Positions 13,967 through 21,969 of a DNA stretch of 21,969 nucleotides are shown piece after piece (position 1 is the stretch's first letter; each line of letters begins with the position of its first letter). The DNA lies in assembly GCA_031384605.1 (NCBI GenBank), contig JANNAT010000118.1, forward strand, positions 1-21,969, read 5' to 3'. The notes under the pieces are model-generated. The model ran no database searches. It had not been told where the DNA came from and was given only the letters and a program-made list of their open reading frames with translations. This DNA is from JANNAT01 sp031384605. GTDB lineage: Bacteria; Pseudomonadota; Alphaproteobacteria; Rhodobacterales; Rhodobacteraceae. The position numbers and the translations under genes were made by a program.

Positions 13967-14001
13967 GGGCGCACTTTCGCGTGCCCCCCTTGGGAAACGA
14001 A

Positions 14002-16524
14002 ATGATTGATCTAGGTATCGCCGCGCCTTTGGCCGCGGCATTGACGGCTAAGGGCTATGAAACCCTGACCGCTGTGCAAATGGCCGTTTTGGCCCCCGAA
14101 GCGCAGGGCCGCGATATGCTGGTTTCGGCGCAAACCGGATCGGGCAAGACGGTGGCCTTTGGCATTGCCATTGCCGATCAGCTGCTGCGCGGCGCGGATA
14201 AGCTGCTGTATGCCGACACGCCGATGGCATTGGTGATTGCGCCGACCCGTGAATTGGCGCTGCAAGTGGCCCGCGAGTTGGATTGGCTTTATGGCCCTGC
14301 GGGTGCGCAGATCGCCACCTGTGTGGGCGGCATGGATTACCGCACCGAAAAGCGCGCGCTGGACCGTGGGGCGCATATTGTTGTGGGTACCCCGGGGCGG
14401 TTGCGCGATCATATTGATCGCCGGTCGCTTGATCTGTCGGGCCTGCGCGCGGCAGTGCTGGACGAAGCGGATGAGATGCTGGATCTGGGGTTCCGCGAAG
14501 ATCTGGAATATATCCTGAACGCCGCCCCGGCAGAACGCCGCACTTTGATGTTTTCGGCCACCGTTCCCAAAGAAATTGCCAAACTGGCCGGGGATTTTCA
14601 GCGCGATGCGTTGCGCATTCAGGCGCAGGGTGAGGCGAAACAGCATGTCGATATCGAATACCGTGCGCTTTCGGTGGCGGCGCGGGACCGTGACAATGCA
14701 ATCTTCAACGCCCTGCGGTTTTATGAGGCACGCGCGGCGATTGTGTTTTGCAAGACCCGTGCCAATGTGAACAGTTTGCTGGCGCGGATGGGCAATCGCG
14801 GGTTTCAGGTGGTGGCGCTGTCTGGGGAACTTTCGCAGCAGGAACGCACTCATGCGCTGCAAGCGCTGCGCGACGGGCGCGCGCGGGTGTGCATTGCCAC
14901 GGACGTGGCCGCGCGCGGCATTGATTTGCCGGGGCTTGATCTGGTGATCCACGCCGATCTGCCGTCAAATTCCGAAACGCTGTTGCATCGGTCTGGCCGG
15001 ACGGGGCGGGCGGGCTCCAAAGGTGTTTCCGCGATGATCGTGGTGCCTGCGGAATTCAAAAAGGCCCAGCGATTGCTGCAAGGCGCCAAGGTTGTGGCCG
15101 AATGGGGATCGGCCCCGTCAGCCGATGAAGTGACGGCCAAGGATGATCTGCGGTTGTTGGAACATCCGATCCTGGGGCAAAATCTGACGGACGAAGGCGA
15201 AATGGCCGCCACATTGCTGGGCCGGTTTGGGCCGGAACAGGTGGCGGCGGCGTTCATCCGGTTGTGGCGCGAAGGCCGGTCTGCGCCGGAGGTGTTGTCG
15301 GATCAGGTTATTCCTTCAGGTGCCGCTGCGGCCCCGCGTGAACGCAATGAATTTGGGCCATCAGTGTGGTATTCCCTGTCGGTTGGCCGGTCTGGCCGGG
15401 CCGAAGCGCGGTGGCTGTTGCCGAAAATCTGCGATGCGGGCGGCATTACCAAAGACGGTATCGGGGCCATTCGGGTGCAGGAAGATCGCACGTTTGTGCA
15501 GATTGCCACCGCCTTGGCCGGTAAGTTTGGTGCGCAACTGGAACTGGAAAGCGGCGTCGTGATGGACCGGATTGAAGGCGAGCCTGATATGGACCGCCCC
15601 GAACGCAGCCCCCGCAAGGCCGCCCCGGTGCGCGCAGAACGTGCCGAAAAGCCAGCCTACGTGCCGAAGGTTGAACGGGCGGAAAAGCCTGCCTATGCGC
15701 CGCGTGCGGATAAACCCGCTTATGTGCCAAAACCTGCGCGGGTGGTAGAAGATGATGCGCCGCGTGCGTCGTTTGATCCATTGGGTGGGGCAGATACTGC
15801 ACCGGCAGAGGCGCCAAAGCCACGCTCTGCGGCGAGCGATCGCAAGCCTTACGCCAAGCGCGAAGATGGCGACCGTAAACCATCCGCGTCGCGTGTTGAG
15901 GGTGCGAAACCTTATGCGCCGCGTGGCGATAGCCCAAAGCCCTATGCCAAGCGCGAAGATGGCGACCGCAAACCCTATGCGCCGCGTGCGGAAGGGGCAA
16001 AGCCCTTTGCAAAGCGTGAAGATGGGGATCGTAAACCTTATGCCCCACGGGCCGAAGGTGCCAAACCCTATGCGCCGCGTGCCGAGGGGGCGAAACCTTA
16101 TGCACCGCGGGCGGAAGGGGCAAAACCCTATGCCAAGCGCGACGATGGGGATCGCAAGCCCTATGCACCCCGCGCCGAGGGTGCCAAACCATATGCGCCG
16201 CGCGGTGAAGCGACCAAACCATACGCGCCGCGTGGGGATGGTGCCAAATCATTTGCCAAGCCTTATGCGCCGCGTGCGGCGGCCGAGGGCGATGCCAAAC
16301 CACGTTGGAAAGCCGCTGATGGTGATGCAAAGCCACGCTCAGTCGGGTTCAAAACGCATGGCGGGGCCGACGGTAAACCTGCCCGCGCTGCCGGGTTCAA
16401 ATCGCACGGGGCTGAAGGGAAAATCTTTAGCAAAACCGCGCCACGCGCCAAACCAGCGGCGGCAAAGGTCGATGCCAAGGATACATCCAAGCGGTTCGTA
16501 CCGCCGGGTAAACCAAAGCGCTGA
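14002..16524 (+). CDS. DEAD-box ATP-dependent RNA helicase with DbpA-like domain and long basic repeat tail
   Basis: An 840-residue RNA helicase of the DeaD/CsdA type, acting in RNA unwinding, ribosome assembly or cold adaptation. The core has all motifs: Q motif (YETLTAVQ), I (AQTGSGKT), Ia (PTRELALQ), Ib (TPGRL), II (DEAD), III (SAT), IV (IVFCKTR), V (ATDVAARGID) and VI (HRSGRTGRAG). Residues about 455-520 (VWYSLSVGRSGRAEARWLLPKICDAGG...) resemble the DbpA-type RNA-binding domain. From about 548 on the tail is low-complexity, rich in K, P, A and R, built of KPYAPRAEGA and KPYAKREDGDR units, and ends in KRFVPPGKPKR; it should bind RNA and be disordered. The ATG 14002 is chosen because the helicase domain starts there; the upstream 54 in-frame codons are not protein-like. 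It is much longer than minimal helicases because of the tail. Confidence 0.95.
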   Translation: MIDLGIAAPLAAALTAKGYETLTAVQMAVLAPEAQGRDMLVSAQTGSGKTVAFGIAIADQLLRGADKLLYADTPMALVIAPTRELALQVARELDWLYGPAGAQIATCVGGMDYRTEKRALDRGAHIVVGTPGRLRDHIDRRSLDLSGLRAAVLDEADEMLDLGFREDLEYILNAAPAERRTLMFSATVPKEIAKLAGDFQRDALRIQAQGEAKQHVDIEYRALSVAARDRDNAIFNALRFYEARAAIVFCKTRANVNSLLARMGNRGFQVVALSGELSQQERTHALQALRDGRARVCIATDVAARGIDLPGLDLVIHADLPSNSETLLHRSGRTGRAGSKGVSAMIVVPAEFKKAQRLLQGAKVVAEWGSAPSADEVTAKDDLRLLEHPILGQNLTDEGEMAATLLGRFGPEQVAAAFIRLWREGRSAPEVLSDQVIPSGAAAAPRERNEFGPSVWYSLSVGRSGRAEARWLLPKICDAGGITKDGIGAIRVQEDRTFVQIATALAGKFGAQLELESGVVMDRIEGEPDMDRPERSPRKAAPVRAERAEKPAYVPKVERAEKPAYAPRADKPAYVPKPARVVEDDAPRASFDPLGGADTAPAEAPKPRSAASDRKPYAKREDGDRKPSASRVEGAKPYAPRGDSPKPYAKREDGDRKPYAPRAEGAKPFAKREDGDRKPYAPRAEGAKPYAPRAEGAKPYAPRAEGAKPYAKRDDGDRKPYAPRAEGAKPYAPRGEATKPYAPRGDGAKSFAKPYAPRAAAEGDAKPRWKAADGDAKPRSVGFKTHGGADGKPARAAGFKSHGAEGKIFSKTAPRAKPAAAKVDAKDTSKRFVPPGKPKR
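15643..16311 (+). repeat. In-frame tandem repeats encoding the basic helicase tail
   Basis: Degenerate 30- to 33-nt units encode about a dozen copies of KPYAPRAEGA or KPYAKREDGDR (15844-16311), preceded by looser KPAYVPK/KPAYAPR units from 15643. Neighbouring units use different synonymous codons (for example cct/ccc, tat/tac, gcg/gca/gcc, cgt/cgg/cgc), so the protein pattern is better conserved than the DNA. Confidence 0.85.
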
Positions 16525-16541
16525 TTATATGAATGAATGAT

Positions 16542-16573
16542 CACATAAGGCCGCCCTTGGGCGGTCTTATGTG
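16542..16573. terminator. Bidirectional terminator-like hairpin between convergent genes
   Basis: CACATAAGGCCGCCC (16542-16556) pairs with GGGCGGTCTTATGTG (16559-16573) with one G-T pair. It lies between the helicase stop and the convergent phosphatase gene, and overlaps the last codons of the latter. There is no long T-run on either strand, so stem strength would do most of the work. Confidence 0.6.
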
Positions 16574-17340
16574 TTCATGCGAGGCTGCAGATCGGTAAAC
16601 AACGCGGCTGATCCGGCAAAGATGCCGTGTGATTGCGCGAATGGGCTGTTGAACCGCAACGCGTTGCCCCGACTGTCGCACACCTTTGCGCCTGCGCGTT
16701 CGGCAATCAAGCTGCCCGCCGCGATGTCCCATTCCCAGGACGGGCGAAATGACAGCATGGCGTCAAACGACCCATCTGCCACCAAAGCCAAGCGATAGGC
16801 GATTGACGCGCGAAAGCTGCGCTGCATGTCGGGTAAAGGGCCGTTCCAATGCGCTGGGTTCAGAGTTGCTCTCGACATCAATATGTTAGGATGATCCCTT
16901 AACGCCTTTGTGCTGGCACAAAGTGTTGCGCCATTCATCAGGGACGGGCCATCTGCGACAGCTGAATACATTTGATCAAGGGCTGGCACAAAAACCACCG
17001 CTGCGGTGATTGCCCCGTTTCTGGCCACCGCCAGCGAATGGGAAAAGTGTTTTTCACCCGCGATAAACGCGCGGGTGCCGTCAATCGGATCAATAATGAA
17101 CACATGTTCGTAATCAAGCCGCACTGTATCGTCCGGCGTTTCTTCCGACAGCCAACCGTAGGCCGGCCGTGCGCCGCATAGCCGCGTTTGCAGCATATCG
17201 TTCACGGCCAGATCGGCCTCTGTCACCGGGCTGGCATCGGGTTTGTCCCAAACTTGTGGGGTGTTGCGCCAAAACCGCAGGGCAATCTGACCTGCATCCC
17301 GCGCAGCATCAATCAAAAGCGCCAGATCATGCGCCGGCAA
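16567..17340 (-). CDS. Inositol monophosphatase family protein (CysQ-like)
   Basis: A 257-residue Mg/Li-sensitive phosphatase-fold protein. The metal-site motifs are present: WLSEE, IDPIDGTRAFIAGEKHFSHSLAV and WEWDIAAGSLIAERAGAKV. Members remove phosphate from inositol phosphates, histidinol phosphate or 3'-phosphoadenosine 5'-phosphate; in this setting the substrate is uncertain. The start is a TTG at 17340 (product MPAHDLALL), with AGGGA upstream and no ATG or GTG in frame at a suitable place. It overlaps the end of pmbA by 14 bp, so the two are translationally coupled. In related genomes, as I recall, DUF4170, kdtA and lpxK follow directly; here those genes are 11 kb away. Confidence 0.9.
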   Translation of the reverse strand: MPAHDLALLIDAARDAGQIALRFWRNTPQVWDKPDASPVTEADLAVNDMLQTRLCGARPAYGWLSEETPDDTVRLDYEHVFIIDPIDGTRAFIAGEKHFSHSLAVARNGAITAAVVFVPALDQMYSAVADGPSLMNGATLCASTKALRDHPNILMSRATLNPAHWNGPLPDMQRSFRASIAYRLALVADGSFDAMLSFRPSWEWDIAAGSLIAERAGAKVCDSRGNALRFNSPFAQSHGIFAGSAALFTDLQPRMNT

Positions 17341-18670
17341 TTGTCATCCCTTCGACCAGAAGGCTGGGCACGCGGGTAGACAAATGCGCGCGGGCATCAT
17401 TGGCAGGAATAATCCGCATCAACATATCGCGCAGATTGCCCGCGATGGTGCATTCGTTCACCGGATGCATGATCTGGCCGTTTTCCACCCAAAACCCCGC
17501 CGCCCCACGCGAATAATCGCCCGTGGTGGCACTGATGGTTGATCCGATCATCGAAGTGATCAGCAACCCTGTGCCCATATCGCGGATCAGATCGGCGCGG
17601 GTTGCGGTGCCTTGCGTCAGATCAATATTGGACGTTGATGGCGATGGCGGTGCGGATGTGCCGCGCGAGGCGCTGGCGGTGGACGCCAACCCCAGTTTAC
17701 GCGCGGTAGCCAGATCAAGCGTCCAGTTTTGCAGCACACCGTTTGCCACAATCAGTCGGCGCGCGGTGGGCAGGCCTTCGCCATCAAACGGACGGGAGCC
17801 GGAAATCCGGGGGCGCAGCGGGTCTTCGATCACCGACAAACCCGACGGCAACACCTGTTTGCCCAAAGCGTCCAGCAACCACGACGATCCGCGCGCAATA
17901 CCCGCCCCGTTGATCGCCGACAGCAGATGCCCGATCAGCGATGACGCCACACGTTCATCAAACAGCACCGGATAGCTGCCTGTTTTGGGCTTTGTCGCCC
18001 CCGCACGGGCCAAAGCGCGCTGTGCGGCCAGCGTGCCAATTTCGACCGAAGACGGCATGTCGGCCTGATAAATCCGGCCTTCACCTGCATAGTCGCGCTC
18101 CATCCCGGTGCCGGTTCCGGTGAAGGCAACGGCAGAGGTTGACCGCGAGCTGCGTGCATACCCACCCGAGAAGCCATTGCTGGCCGCAAGATGCACTTGA
18201 CGCAGGGCATATCCGGCGGATGCCTCGACTTGCGTTATACCTGCCACTGCCATTGCCGCCGCCTCAGCCGCGCGGGCGTCGGATTCCAGTTGCGCAGGGG
18301 TTGGTTCGACTGATGCGTCGCACAGGTCCAATGCGGCCAGATCCCAATCACGGGCAATTTGGGTGGGGTCGGCCAAGCCTGCGTAGGGGTCTTCGGGGGC
18401 TTCACGCGCCATGGCAACTGCGCGTTCGGCCAGACGGTGCAGCGTCGCGGCAGATACGTCTGACGCGGAAACGCAGGCTTGCCGCCCGCCGATCAGCACG
18501 CGCAGGCCGATTTCGATGCCTTCGGAACGTTCGGCCTGTTCCAATTGCCCGGCGCGAATGTCGATGGATTGCGACGTGCCTGACACGGAGATCGCGTCGG
18601 CGGCAGCGGCACCTGCGCGTTTTGCAGCATCCAGCAAGGCAGCGGTCAGGTTTTCCAGCGATTGGGCCAT
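17327..18670 (-). CDS. pmbA: TldE/PmbA metalloprotease-like subunit
   Basis: A 447-residue protein of the TldD/PmbA family (PmbA, also called TldE). With TldD it forms a protease that processes modified peptides and unfolded proteins; the TldE subunit itself lacks the zinc site. Typical features are the early ISVSGTSQSIDIRAGQLEQAERSEGIEIGLRV region, NGFSGGYARSSRSTSAVA, and the C-terminal GDYSRGAAGFWVENGQIMHPVNECTIAGNLRDML. The HExxxH motif of TldD is absent, consistent with TldE. The ATG at 18670 has AAGGA about six bases upstream. Its end overlaps the phosphatase gene by 14 bp. No TldD gene is in the window. Confidence 0.93.
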   Translation of the reverse strand: MAQSLENLTAALLDAAKRAGAAAADAISVSGTSQSIDIRAGQLEQAERSEGIEIGLRVLIGGRQACVSASDVSAATLHRLAERAVAMAREAPEDPYAGLADPTQIARDWDLAALDLCDASVEPTPAQLESDARAAEAAAMAVAGITQVEASAGYALRQVHLAASNGFSGGYARSSRSTSAVAFTGTGTGMERDYAGEGRIYQADMPSSVEIGTLAAQRALARAGATKPKTGSYPVLFDERVASSLIGHLLSAINGAGIARGSSWLLDALGKQVLPSGLSVIEDPLRPRISGSRPFDGEGLPTARRLIVANGVLQNWTLDLATARKLGLASTASASRGTSAPPSPSTSNIDLTQGTATRADLIRDMGTGLLITSMIGSTISATTGDYSRGAAGFWVENGQIMHPVNECTIAGNLRDMLMRIIPANDARAHLSTRVPSLLVEGMTIAGA

Positions 18671-18795
18671 TGCATTCCTTCCGCCGCGCGCGTGGCCCGG
18701 CTGTCTGTTTTGGTTGCGCCTAAAGTCATGCTTTATGGCAAAGATTCAAGGGCTGCGGGGCAAACAACATCGCAGAACCGCTGCGTTGCCCACAG

Positions 18796-18827
18796 AAAAG
18801 GCCGCCCGGCACAATGGCTGGGCGGCC
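18796..18827 (-). terminator. Rho-independent terminator after the DUF2125 gene
   Basis: On the minus strand an 8-bp stem (GGCCGCCC at 18820-18827 complement, paired with 18800-18807) with a 12-nt loop is followed by TTTT. It ends the DUF2125 gene before pmbA. Confidence 0.8.
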
Positions 18828-18845
18828 CCAATCACTTTGCCACGT

Positions 18846-20372
18846 TTATTGCAGTGGCTGGCCGTTGGCCGACAGCACCTTGTCTTTGACTTCAATCGTC
18901 GAGGTCAGCTCATCGGTGCCTTCGGGGCCCGCGTTTGCCACGATGGCAATCATCATCTTGGCCCCCATCACGTCTTCGGCAGACAGCAGCCCCATGGCCA
19001 CCAGTTTGTCCATCAGCCCGTTGCCGCCCGTCAGTTTCAGATCAATCTTGCCGGTTGGCATCGGCATGCCGGGATAGGTGACTGTATCGGTGTTGTCGAA
19101 AGTGAACGCCCCCGCACCCGTCAGCAAGGCACCCGCCGCAGACAGTTTCAGTTCCGCCACATCAAGCGCATGCAACTCGCCCGGAGGGGCGTCGCCCAAC
19201 GCGTCCATCGCCGCCTGATCAAACAGATCGGTTGTCATGCGCACTTTGCCCTTGGTGTCGATGATCAATGTTGCCGGATCGCGTGGCAGGCTGCCAGCCG
19301 GATCGACCATGCCCCAGACTTCGTCTGAGATGGTGAAGTCAACCAGACGGGTCAGAAATGCAAAATCCGACGGCGTCTCAGACGTGCCGACAGGCAAAGT
19401 AAAGTTGAACGCAGCTTCACCATAGCCGAATTTCAGTTCAGGGAACGGAATATCGGCGCTGGACAGGGTAAAGTTGACGCCTTTGGTGCTTAGGCCGTAT
19501 TGCATGCGCGCCGAGTCGAGCGCGAACGTCAAATCCCCTGACGTTCCAACGCCGCTAAGCTTGGTCGGACCTGCGGCATCGGTGCCGTCAAAGCCGATCT
19601 TCATGGATTTGTAAGAAATGCCCCCGTCCACTGTAAACCCGGCTTGCAGCGCCGCAGCCAGATCATTCATCGCCTCTGTGCCGATGAAATTACCTTTGGT
19701 TTTGCCGGCAAAGTCTTGAAACTCCATCGTCAATTTGCCGCTTGACGCGTCAGTGCCGTCTTTGCCGTCAACGGTCATGACCACCGTTCTGGCAACAAAG
19801 TCAGAGTCAAGTTTGGTGCTGGTGCCATTAGGCTCTAGCACATACTTTGCAACAAGACCCGTCATGATCACATCAATATCGGTGTTAACTGCCGTGGCAT
19901 CCGCGCCTTCGACAGCCTTCAGATTGAACACCATGGTCGGCGCGTCGATGGCATAGTTTGTGGCATCCGGCACGCCGCTGGCAACAATGGTCATGCCGGG
20001 ATGCGAGATGGAAATTGTGGATTTTGCGGCCAACGACCCTTCGACACCCGGCACTGCCGCCGTCACCACTTCCATTATCTGATCATCCGACATGACGATG
20101 TTGACAGTGCCGTCGCCGTTATCGGTAAACTTCATTTCGCTAAAGCTTGAACTGGACGTGACACCGTCTTGATCGGACGAGACTTTGATATCTGTCACAA
20201 TCAAAGTATCGCCATCACGCGTGGTGCCAGCGGCGGTTATCGTTTGGCCCGAGGCAACGCTGAGGTCTTGCCAGCTTTGCCAAACCTCTTCGGGCGTGAC
20301 ATCAGCAAGCGCGCCTGCGCCAGACAAAAGGGCAAACGCGGCGGTGCTACCTGCAAGTTTCCAGAGCTTCAT
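18846..20372 (-). CDS. DUF2125 domain secreted protein
   Basis: A 508-residue exported protein. Residues 1-23 (MKLWKLAGSTAAFALLSGAGALA) form a Sec signal peptide with ALA before DVTPEEVWQSWQ. The mature part is rich in beta-strand-like alternating patterns and Asp/Gly/Thr, with conserved blocks such as SISHPGMTIVASGVPDATNY, GTSGDLTFALDSARMQYGL and KIDLKLTGGNGLMDKLVAMGLL, which I recognise as DUF2125, an alphaproteobacterial periplasmic or outer-membrane-associated family of unknown function. The start is ATG 20372, where the signal peptide begins; an upstream in-frame ATG at 20393 adds seven residues. It is divergent from the SDR gene and ends at a clear terminator, so it is probably transcribed alone. 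Confidence 0.85.
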   Translation of the reverse strand: MKLWKLAGSTAAFALLSGAGALADVTPEEVWQSWQDLSVASGQTITAAGTTRDGDTLIVTDIKVSSDQDGVTSSSSFSEMKFTDNGDGTVNIVMSDDQIMEVVTAAVPGVEGSLAAKSTISISHPGMTIVASGVPDATNYAIDAPTMVFNLKAVEGADATAVNTDIDVIMTGLVAKYVLEPNGTSTKLDSDFVARTVVMTVDGKDGTDASSGKLTMEFQDFAGKTKGNFIGTEAMNDLAAALQAGFTVDGGISYKSMKIGFDGTDAAGPTKLSGVGTSGDLTFALDSARMQYGLSTKGVNFTLSSADIPFPELKFGYGEAAFNFTLPVGTSETPSDFAFLTRLVDFTISDEVWGMVDPAGSLPRDPATLIIDTKGKVRMTTDLFDQAAMDALGDAPPGELHALDVAELKLSAAGALLTGAGAFTFDNTDTVTYPGMPMPTGKIDLKLTGGNGLMDKLVAMGLLSAEDVMGAKMMIAIVANAGPEGTDELTSTIEVKDKVLSANGQPLQ

Positions 20373-20499
20373 TTTCAATCCTATCTTGTCCAAATTTGCA
20401 AGTAACCATCCCTGCTTGTCGGGATCGGGTCAAGGGTTTCCGTGGCCCCTGTTACCTGCGAAACAGCAGTCACAGGTTCACATTCGCAAGAGGGTCGGT
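20373..20499. other. Divergent promoter region between the DUF2125 and SDR genes
   Basis: A 127-bp gap between divergent start codons. It must contain both promoters. No recognised operator or RNA structure was seen. Confidence 0.4.
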
Positions 20500-21246
20500 A
20501 TGCAGGGCAAAGTGGTGGTCATTACCGGGGCAAGCAGGGGCATTGGGGCGGCGGCGGCACGGGCGTTTGCGGGCGCGGGGGCGCAAGTGGCGCTGCTGGC
20601 GCGATCAGGTGGGCAGGTTGCGGAATTGGCCCGCGATATTGGGGCAAATGCATATGCCGTGCGCTGTGATGTGGCAGATTGGGGGTCGGTGCAGGCGGCA
20701 GTGGCGGCAGTTATCACGCGGTTTGGGCGGCTGGATGTGTTGATCAACAATGCAGGCGTGATTGAACCGATAGCGCCTTTGGCGGAAATTGACCCTGTTG
20801 AGTGGGGGCAAGCCATCGCAATAAATCTGACGGGCGTGTTTCACGGCATGCGCGGAGTTTTGCCGATCATGCGGGCGCAACGGGCAGGCACAGTGATTAC
20901 GCTGTCGTCCGGGGCGGCAAACAACCCCTACGAAGGGTGGGGTGCCTATTGCGCGTCGAAGGCTGGGGCGTTGATGCTGACGCGCGGCGCCCACCTGGAA
21001 GAAGCGGCGCACGGCATTCGTGTGCTGGGGTTGTCACCCGGAAAGGTGGCCACGGATATGCAGGTAAAGATCAAAGCATCGGGCGTGAACGCTGTCAGTC
21101 AACTTGACCCGACGGCGCATATTCCGGCTGATTGGCCAGCGCGGGCATTGATGTGGATGTGCGGCCCGGCGGCTGACCCGTGGTTGGGCCGTGACGTATC
21201 TTTGCGCGATGACGCCGTGCGACGGGCGGTAGGATTGGTCGGTTAA
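20500..21246 (+). CDS. Short-chain dehydrogenase/reductase (SDR)
   Basis: A 248-residue classical SDR oxidoreductase. The cofactor motif TGASRGIG lies at residues about 9-16, NNAG near residue 85, the active-site Ser in TLSSGAA, and the catalytic YxxxK in YCASKAG. The acidic residue expected after the second strand in strict NAD enzymes is replaced by ARSGG, so NADP(H) preference is possible. The ATG 20500 is preceded by AGAGGG. The substrate cannot be assigned. It is divergent from the DUF2125 gene and 161 bp ahead of the MscS-like gene, with no obvious pathway partner nearby. Confidence 0.92.
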   Translation: MQGKVVVITGASRGIGAAAARAFAGAGAQVALLARSGGQVAELARDIGANAYAVRCDVADWGSVQAAVAAVITRFGRLDVLINNAGVIEPIAPLAEIDPVEWGQAIAINLTGVFHGMRGVLPIMRAQRAGTVITLSSGAANNPYEGWGAYCASKAGALMLTRGAHLEEAAHGIRVLGLSPGKVATDMQVKIKASGVNAVSQLDPTAHIPADWPARALMWMCGPAADPWLGRDVSLRDDAVRRAVGLVG

Positions 21247-21407
21247 CCCCGGCCGGTTTGCCCCCGCGTCGGCCTGACCATTGCGCTTTGGCGCGGTCGA
21301 TCGGCAGTTAGGGCTAAGATGCATCGACGTGTTGGCGGTGCTGCTTGTCTTGTGCGGTGATTGTTGGCACAGCAGAACAAAGGCAGACCTGGCCAAGGAG
21401 AACGCAG

Positions 21408-21969
21408 ATGGGTGGGCAATCAGACATACTGGCCAAAGTGATGGGCTGGCTAACCCAAGCGGGCGATGTTGCGGCCGGTTGGCTTTTATCGCCTGCGGCA
21501 TGGTCGCAATTTGCACTGTTGGCGCTTGCCTACGCTGTGGCAGTTTATGCCACCCGGCGTGCGATGCCGATCATCACCCGGTATGTTGAACCCGCGCCAG
21601 ACAAAACCGGGCGTCTTGCCCAATCCCGGCATTTTGCGCTGCGGTTCTTGCCCCTTTTGATGCCGTTGCTGGCCTATGGGCTGACGGCAATTGGCGAGCA
21701 AGTCACCCGATCAATCTTTGATTCCGGTGATGTGATTGCCTTTGGCAAGCGGGTCTTTGTGTTTCTGGCGGCGCGGGTGTTTGTTCGCCAAATTCTGACG
21801 GACAGTTTCCTGCAGCTGTTGGGCAAATACGTGCTGCTGCCTGTGGCGGCACTTTATGCGCTGGGCGTGCTGGATGATGTGTCGGTGCGGCTGGAAGAGA
21901 CAGTCATCGCCGTGGGCAATATCCGCTTTTCGGTGATGGCGCTGATCCGGGGGGTGATTGCGGGATCGC
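21408..21969 (+). CDS. MscS-like mechanosensitive channel family protein (5' part, runs off right edge)
   Basis: The 187 visible residues are membrane-spanning. Hydrophobic segments lie at about 31-47 (QFALLALAYAVAVYATR), 76-95 (ALRFLPLLMPLLAYGLTA), 112-130 (VIAFGKRVFVFLAARVFV), 140-155 (KYVLLPVAALYALGVL) and one at the edge (NIRFSVMALIRGVIAG). The pattern YVLLPVAALYALGVLDD...VGNIRFSVMALIRG resembles the helices before the MscS pore domain in multi-helix mechanosensitive channels of Rhodobacteraceae. The pore and beta domain lie beyond the window, so the assignment rests on the N-terminal part. The ATG 21408 is seven bases after AAGGAG. Confidence 0.65.
   Translation, partial: MGGQSDILAKVMGWLTQAGDVAAGWLLSPAAWSQFALLALAYAVAVYATRRAMPIITRYVEPAPDKTGRLAQSRHFALRFLPLLMPLLAYGLTAIGEQVTRSIFDSGDVIAFGKRVFVFLAARVFVRQILTDSFLQLLGKYVLLPVAALYALGVLDDVSVRLEETVIAVGNIRFSVMALIRGVIAGS

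Larger units (their letters stand above)
13699..14001 (+). other. Intergenic stretch and helicase leader
   Basis: A 303-bp gap between the TetR gene and the RNA helicase gene, with no convincing coding sequence. An upstream in-frame extension of the helicase frame to 13840 exists but has no protein-like character. It holds two inverted repeats, described separately. A promoter for the helicase must lie here; none was recognised with confidence. Confidence 0.5.

Noticed and set aside
13840..14001. Upstream in-frame extension of the helicase reading frame (54 extra codons)
   Set aside because: The extension has no protein-like conservation or ribosome site, covers the leader hairpin, and the helicase domain begins right after the ATG at 14002.
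15643..16311. Regularly spaced repeats that could suggest a CRISPR array
   Set aside because: Units are contiguous, in frame, of 30-33 nt without unique spacers, and encode a helicase tail.
15446..16540. Long open frames on both strands over the helicase tail
   Set aside because: They are products of the repetitive GC-rich tail read in other frames: His/Arg- or Met/Arg-rich with no domain features.
5608..16566. Mobile element carrying the catabolic operon
   Set aside because: No transposase, integrase, terminal inverted repeats, target-site duplication or tRNA attachment site was recognised at the edges, so only an insertion of unknown mechanism is proposed.

Overview
The window looks like a chromosomal segment of an alphaproteobacterium, most likely a Rhodobacteraceae (Roseobacter-type) genome. 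The reasons are the GC-rich coding bias, a CcrM-type methyltransferase beside rnhB, lipid A genes (lpxK and a kdtA-like gene) with a DUF4170 gene, a pmbA/inositol-phosphatase pair, a DUF2125 protein, and many alpha-style small secreted proteins. No rRNA, tRNA, CRISPR array, transposase or integrase was seen. These assignments come from reading motifs, not from database searches.

Layout. 1-1273 (minus): rnhB followed by the start of a ccrM-like gene that runs off the left edge; two GANTC sites lie between them. 1397-1915 (minus): a secreted protein with a duplicated two-cysteine motif, closed by a clear terminator. 2158-3109 (plus): a small secreted protein overlapping a two-helix membrane protein with a C-terminal winged-helix domain. 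3150-5607 (minus): DUF4170 gene, kdtA-like gene and lpxK. The KdtA-like protein appears to lack the catalytic glutamate of the family.

5608-13698 holds a compact nine-gene plus-strand operon, nearly every junction overlapping: a creatininase-family hydrolase, ABC ATPase, ABC permease, cytosine-deaminase-family amidohydrolase, FAD-linked oxidase, NMT1-type periplasmic binding protein, flavodoxin-fold NAD(P)H reductase, Rid-family protein and a RutR-like TetR regulator. The intergenic region in front of it carries two palindromes with the core ACCA-NN-TGGT, the core of the E. coli RutR operator. Together this suggests a self-regulated uptake and breakdown system for a small nitrogen heterocycle or cyclic amide (pyrimidine, hydantoin or creatinine-like). 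The substrate cannot be read from the sequence, and I know of no named pathway with this gene set. It is the best candidate here for an undescribed system.

14002-16524 (plus) encodes a DEAD-box RNA helicase with a long basic repeat tail and a structured leader. 16567-18670 (minus) is pmbA/tldE plus an inositol-monophosphatase-family gene; 18846-20372 (minus) is a DUF2125 secreted protein with a terminator; 20500-21246 (plus) is a short-chain dehydrogenase; 21408 to the right edge is the start of an MscS-like membrane protein. From memory of related genomes, pmbA, the phosphatase, DUF4170, kdtA and lpxK are usually contiguous. Here about 11 kb on the opposite strand lies between the phosphatase and DUF4170, which suggests the catabolic operon and possibly the helicase were inserted into that conserved block.
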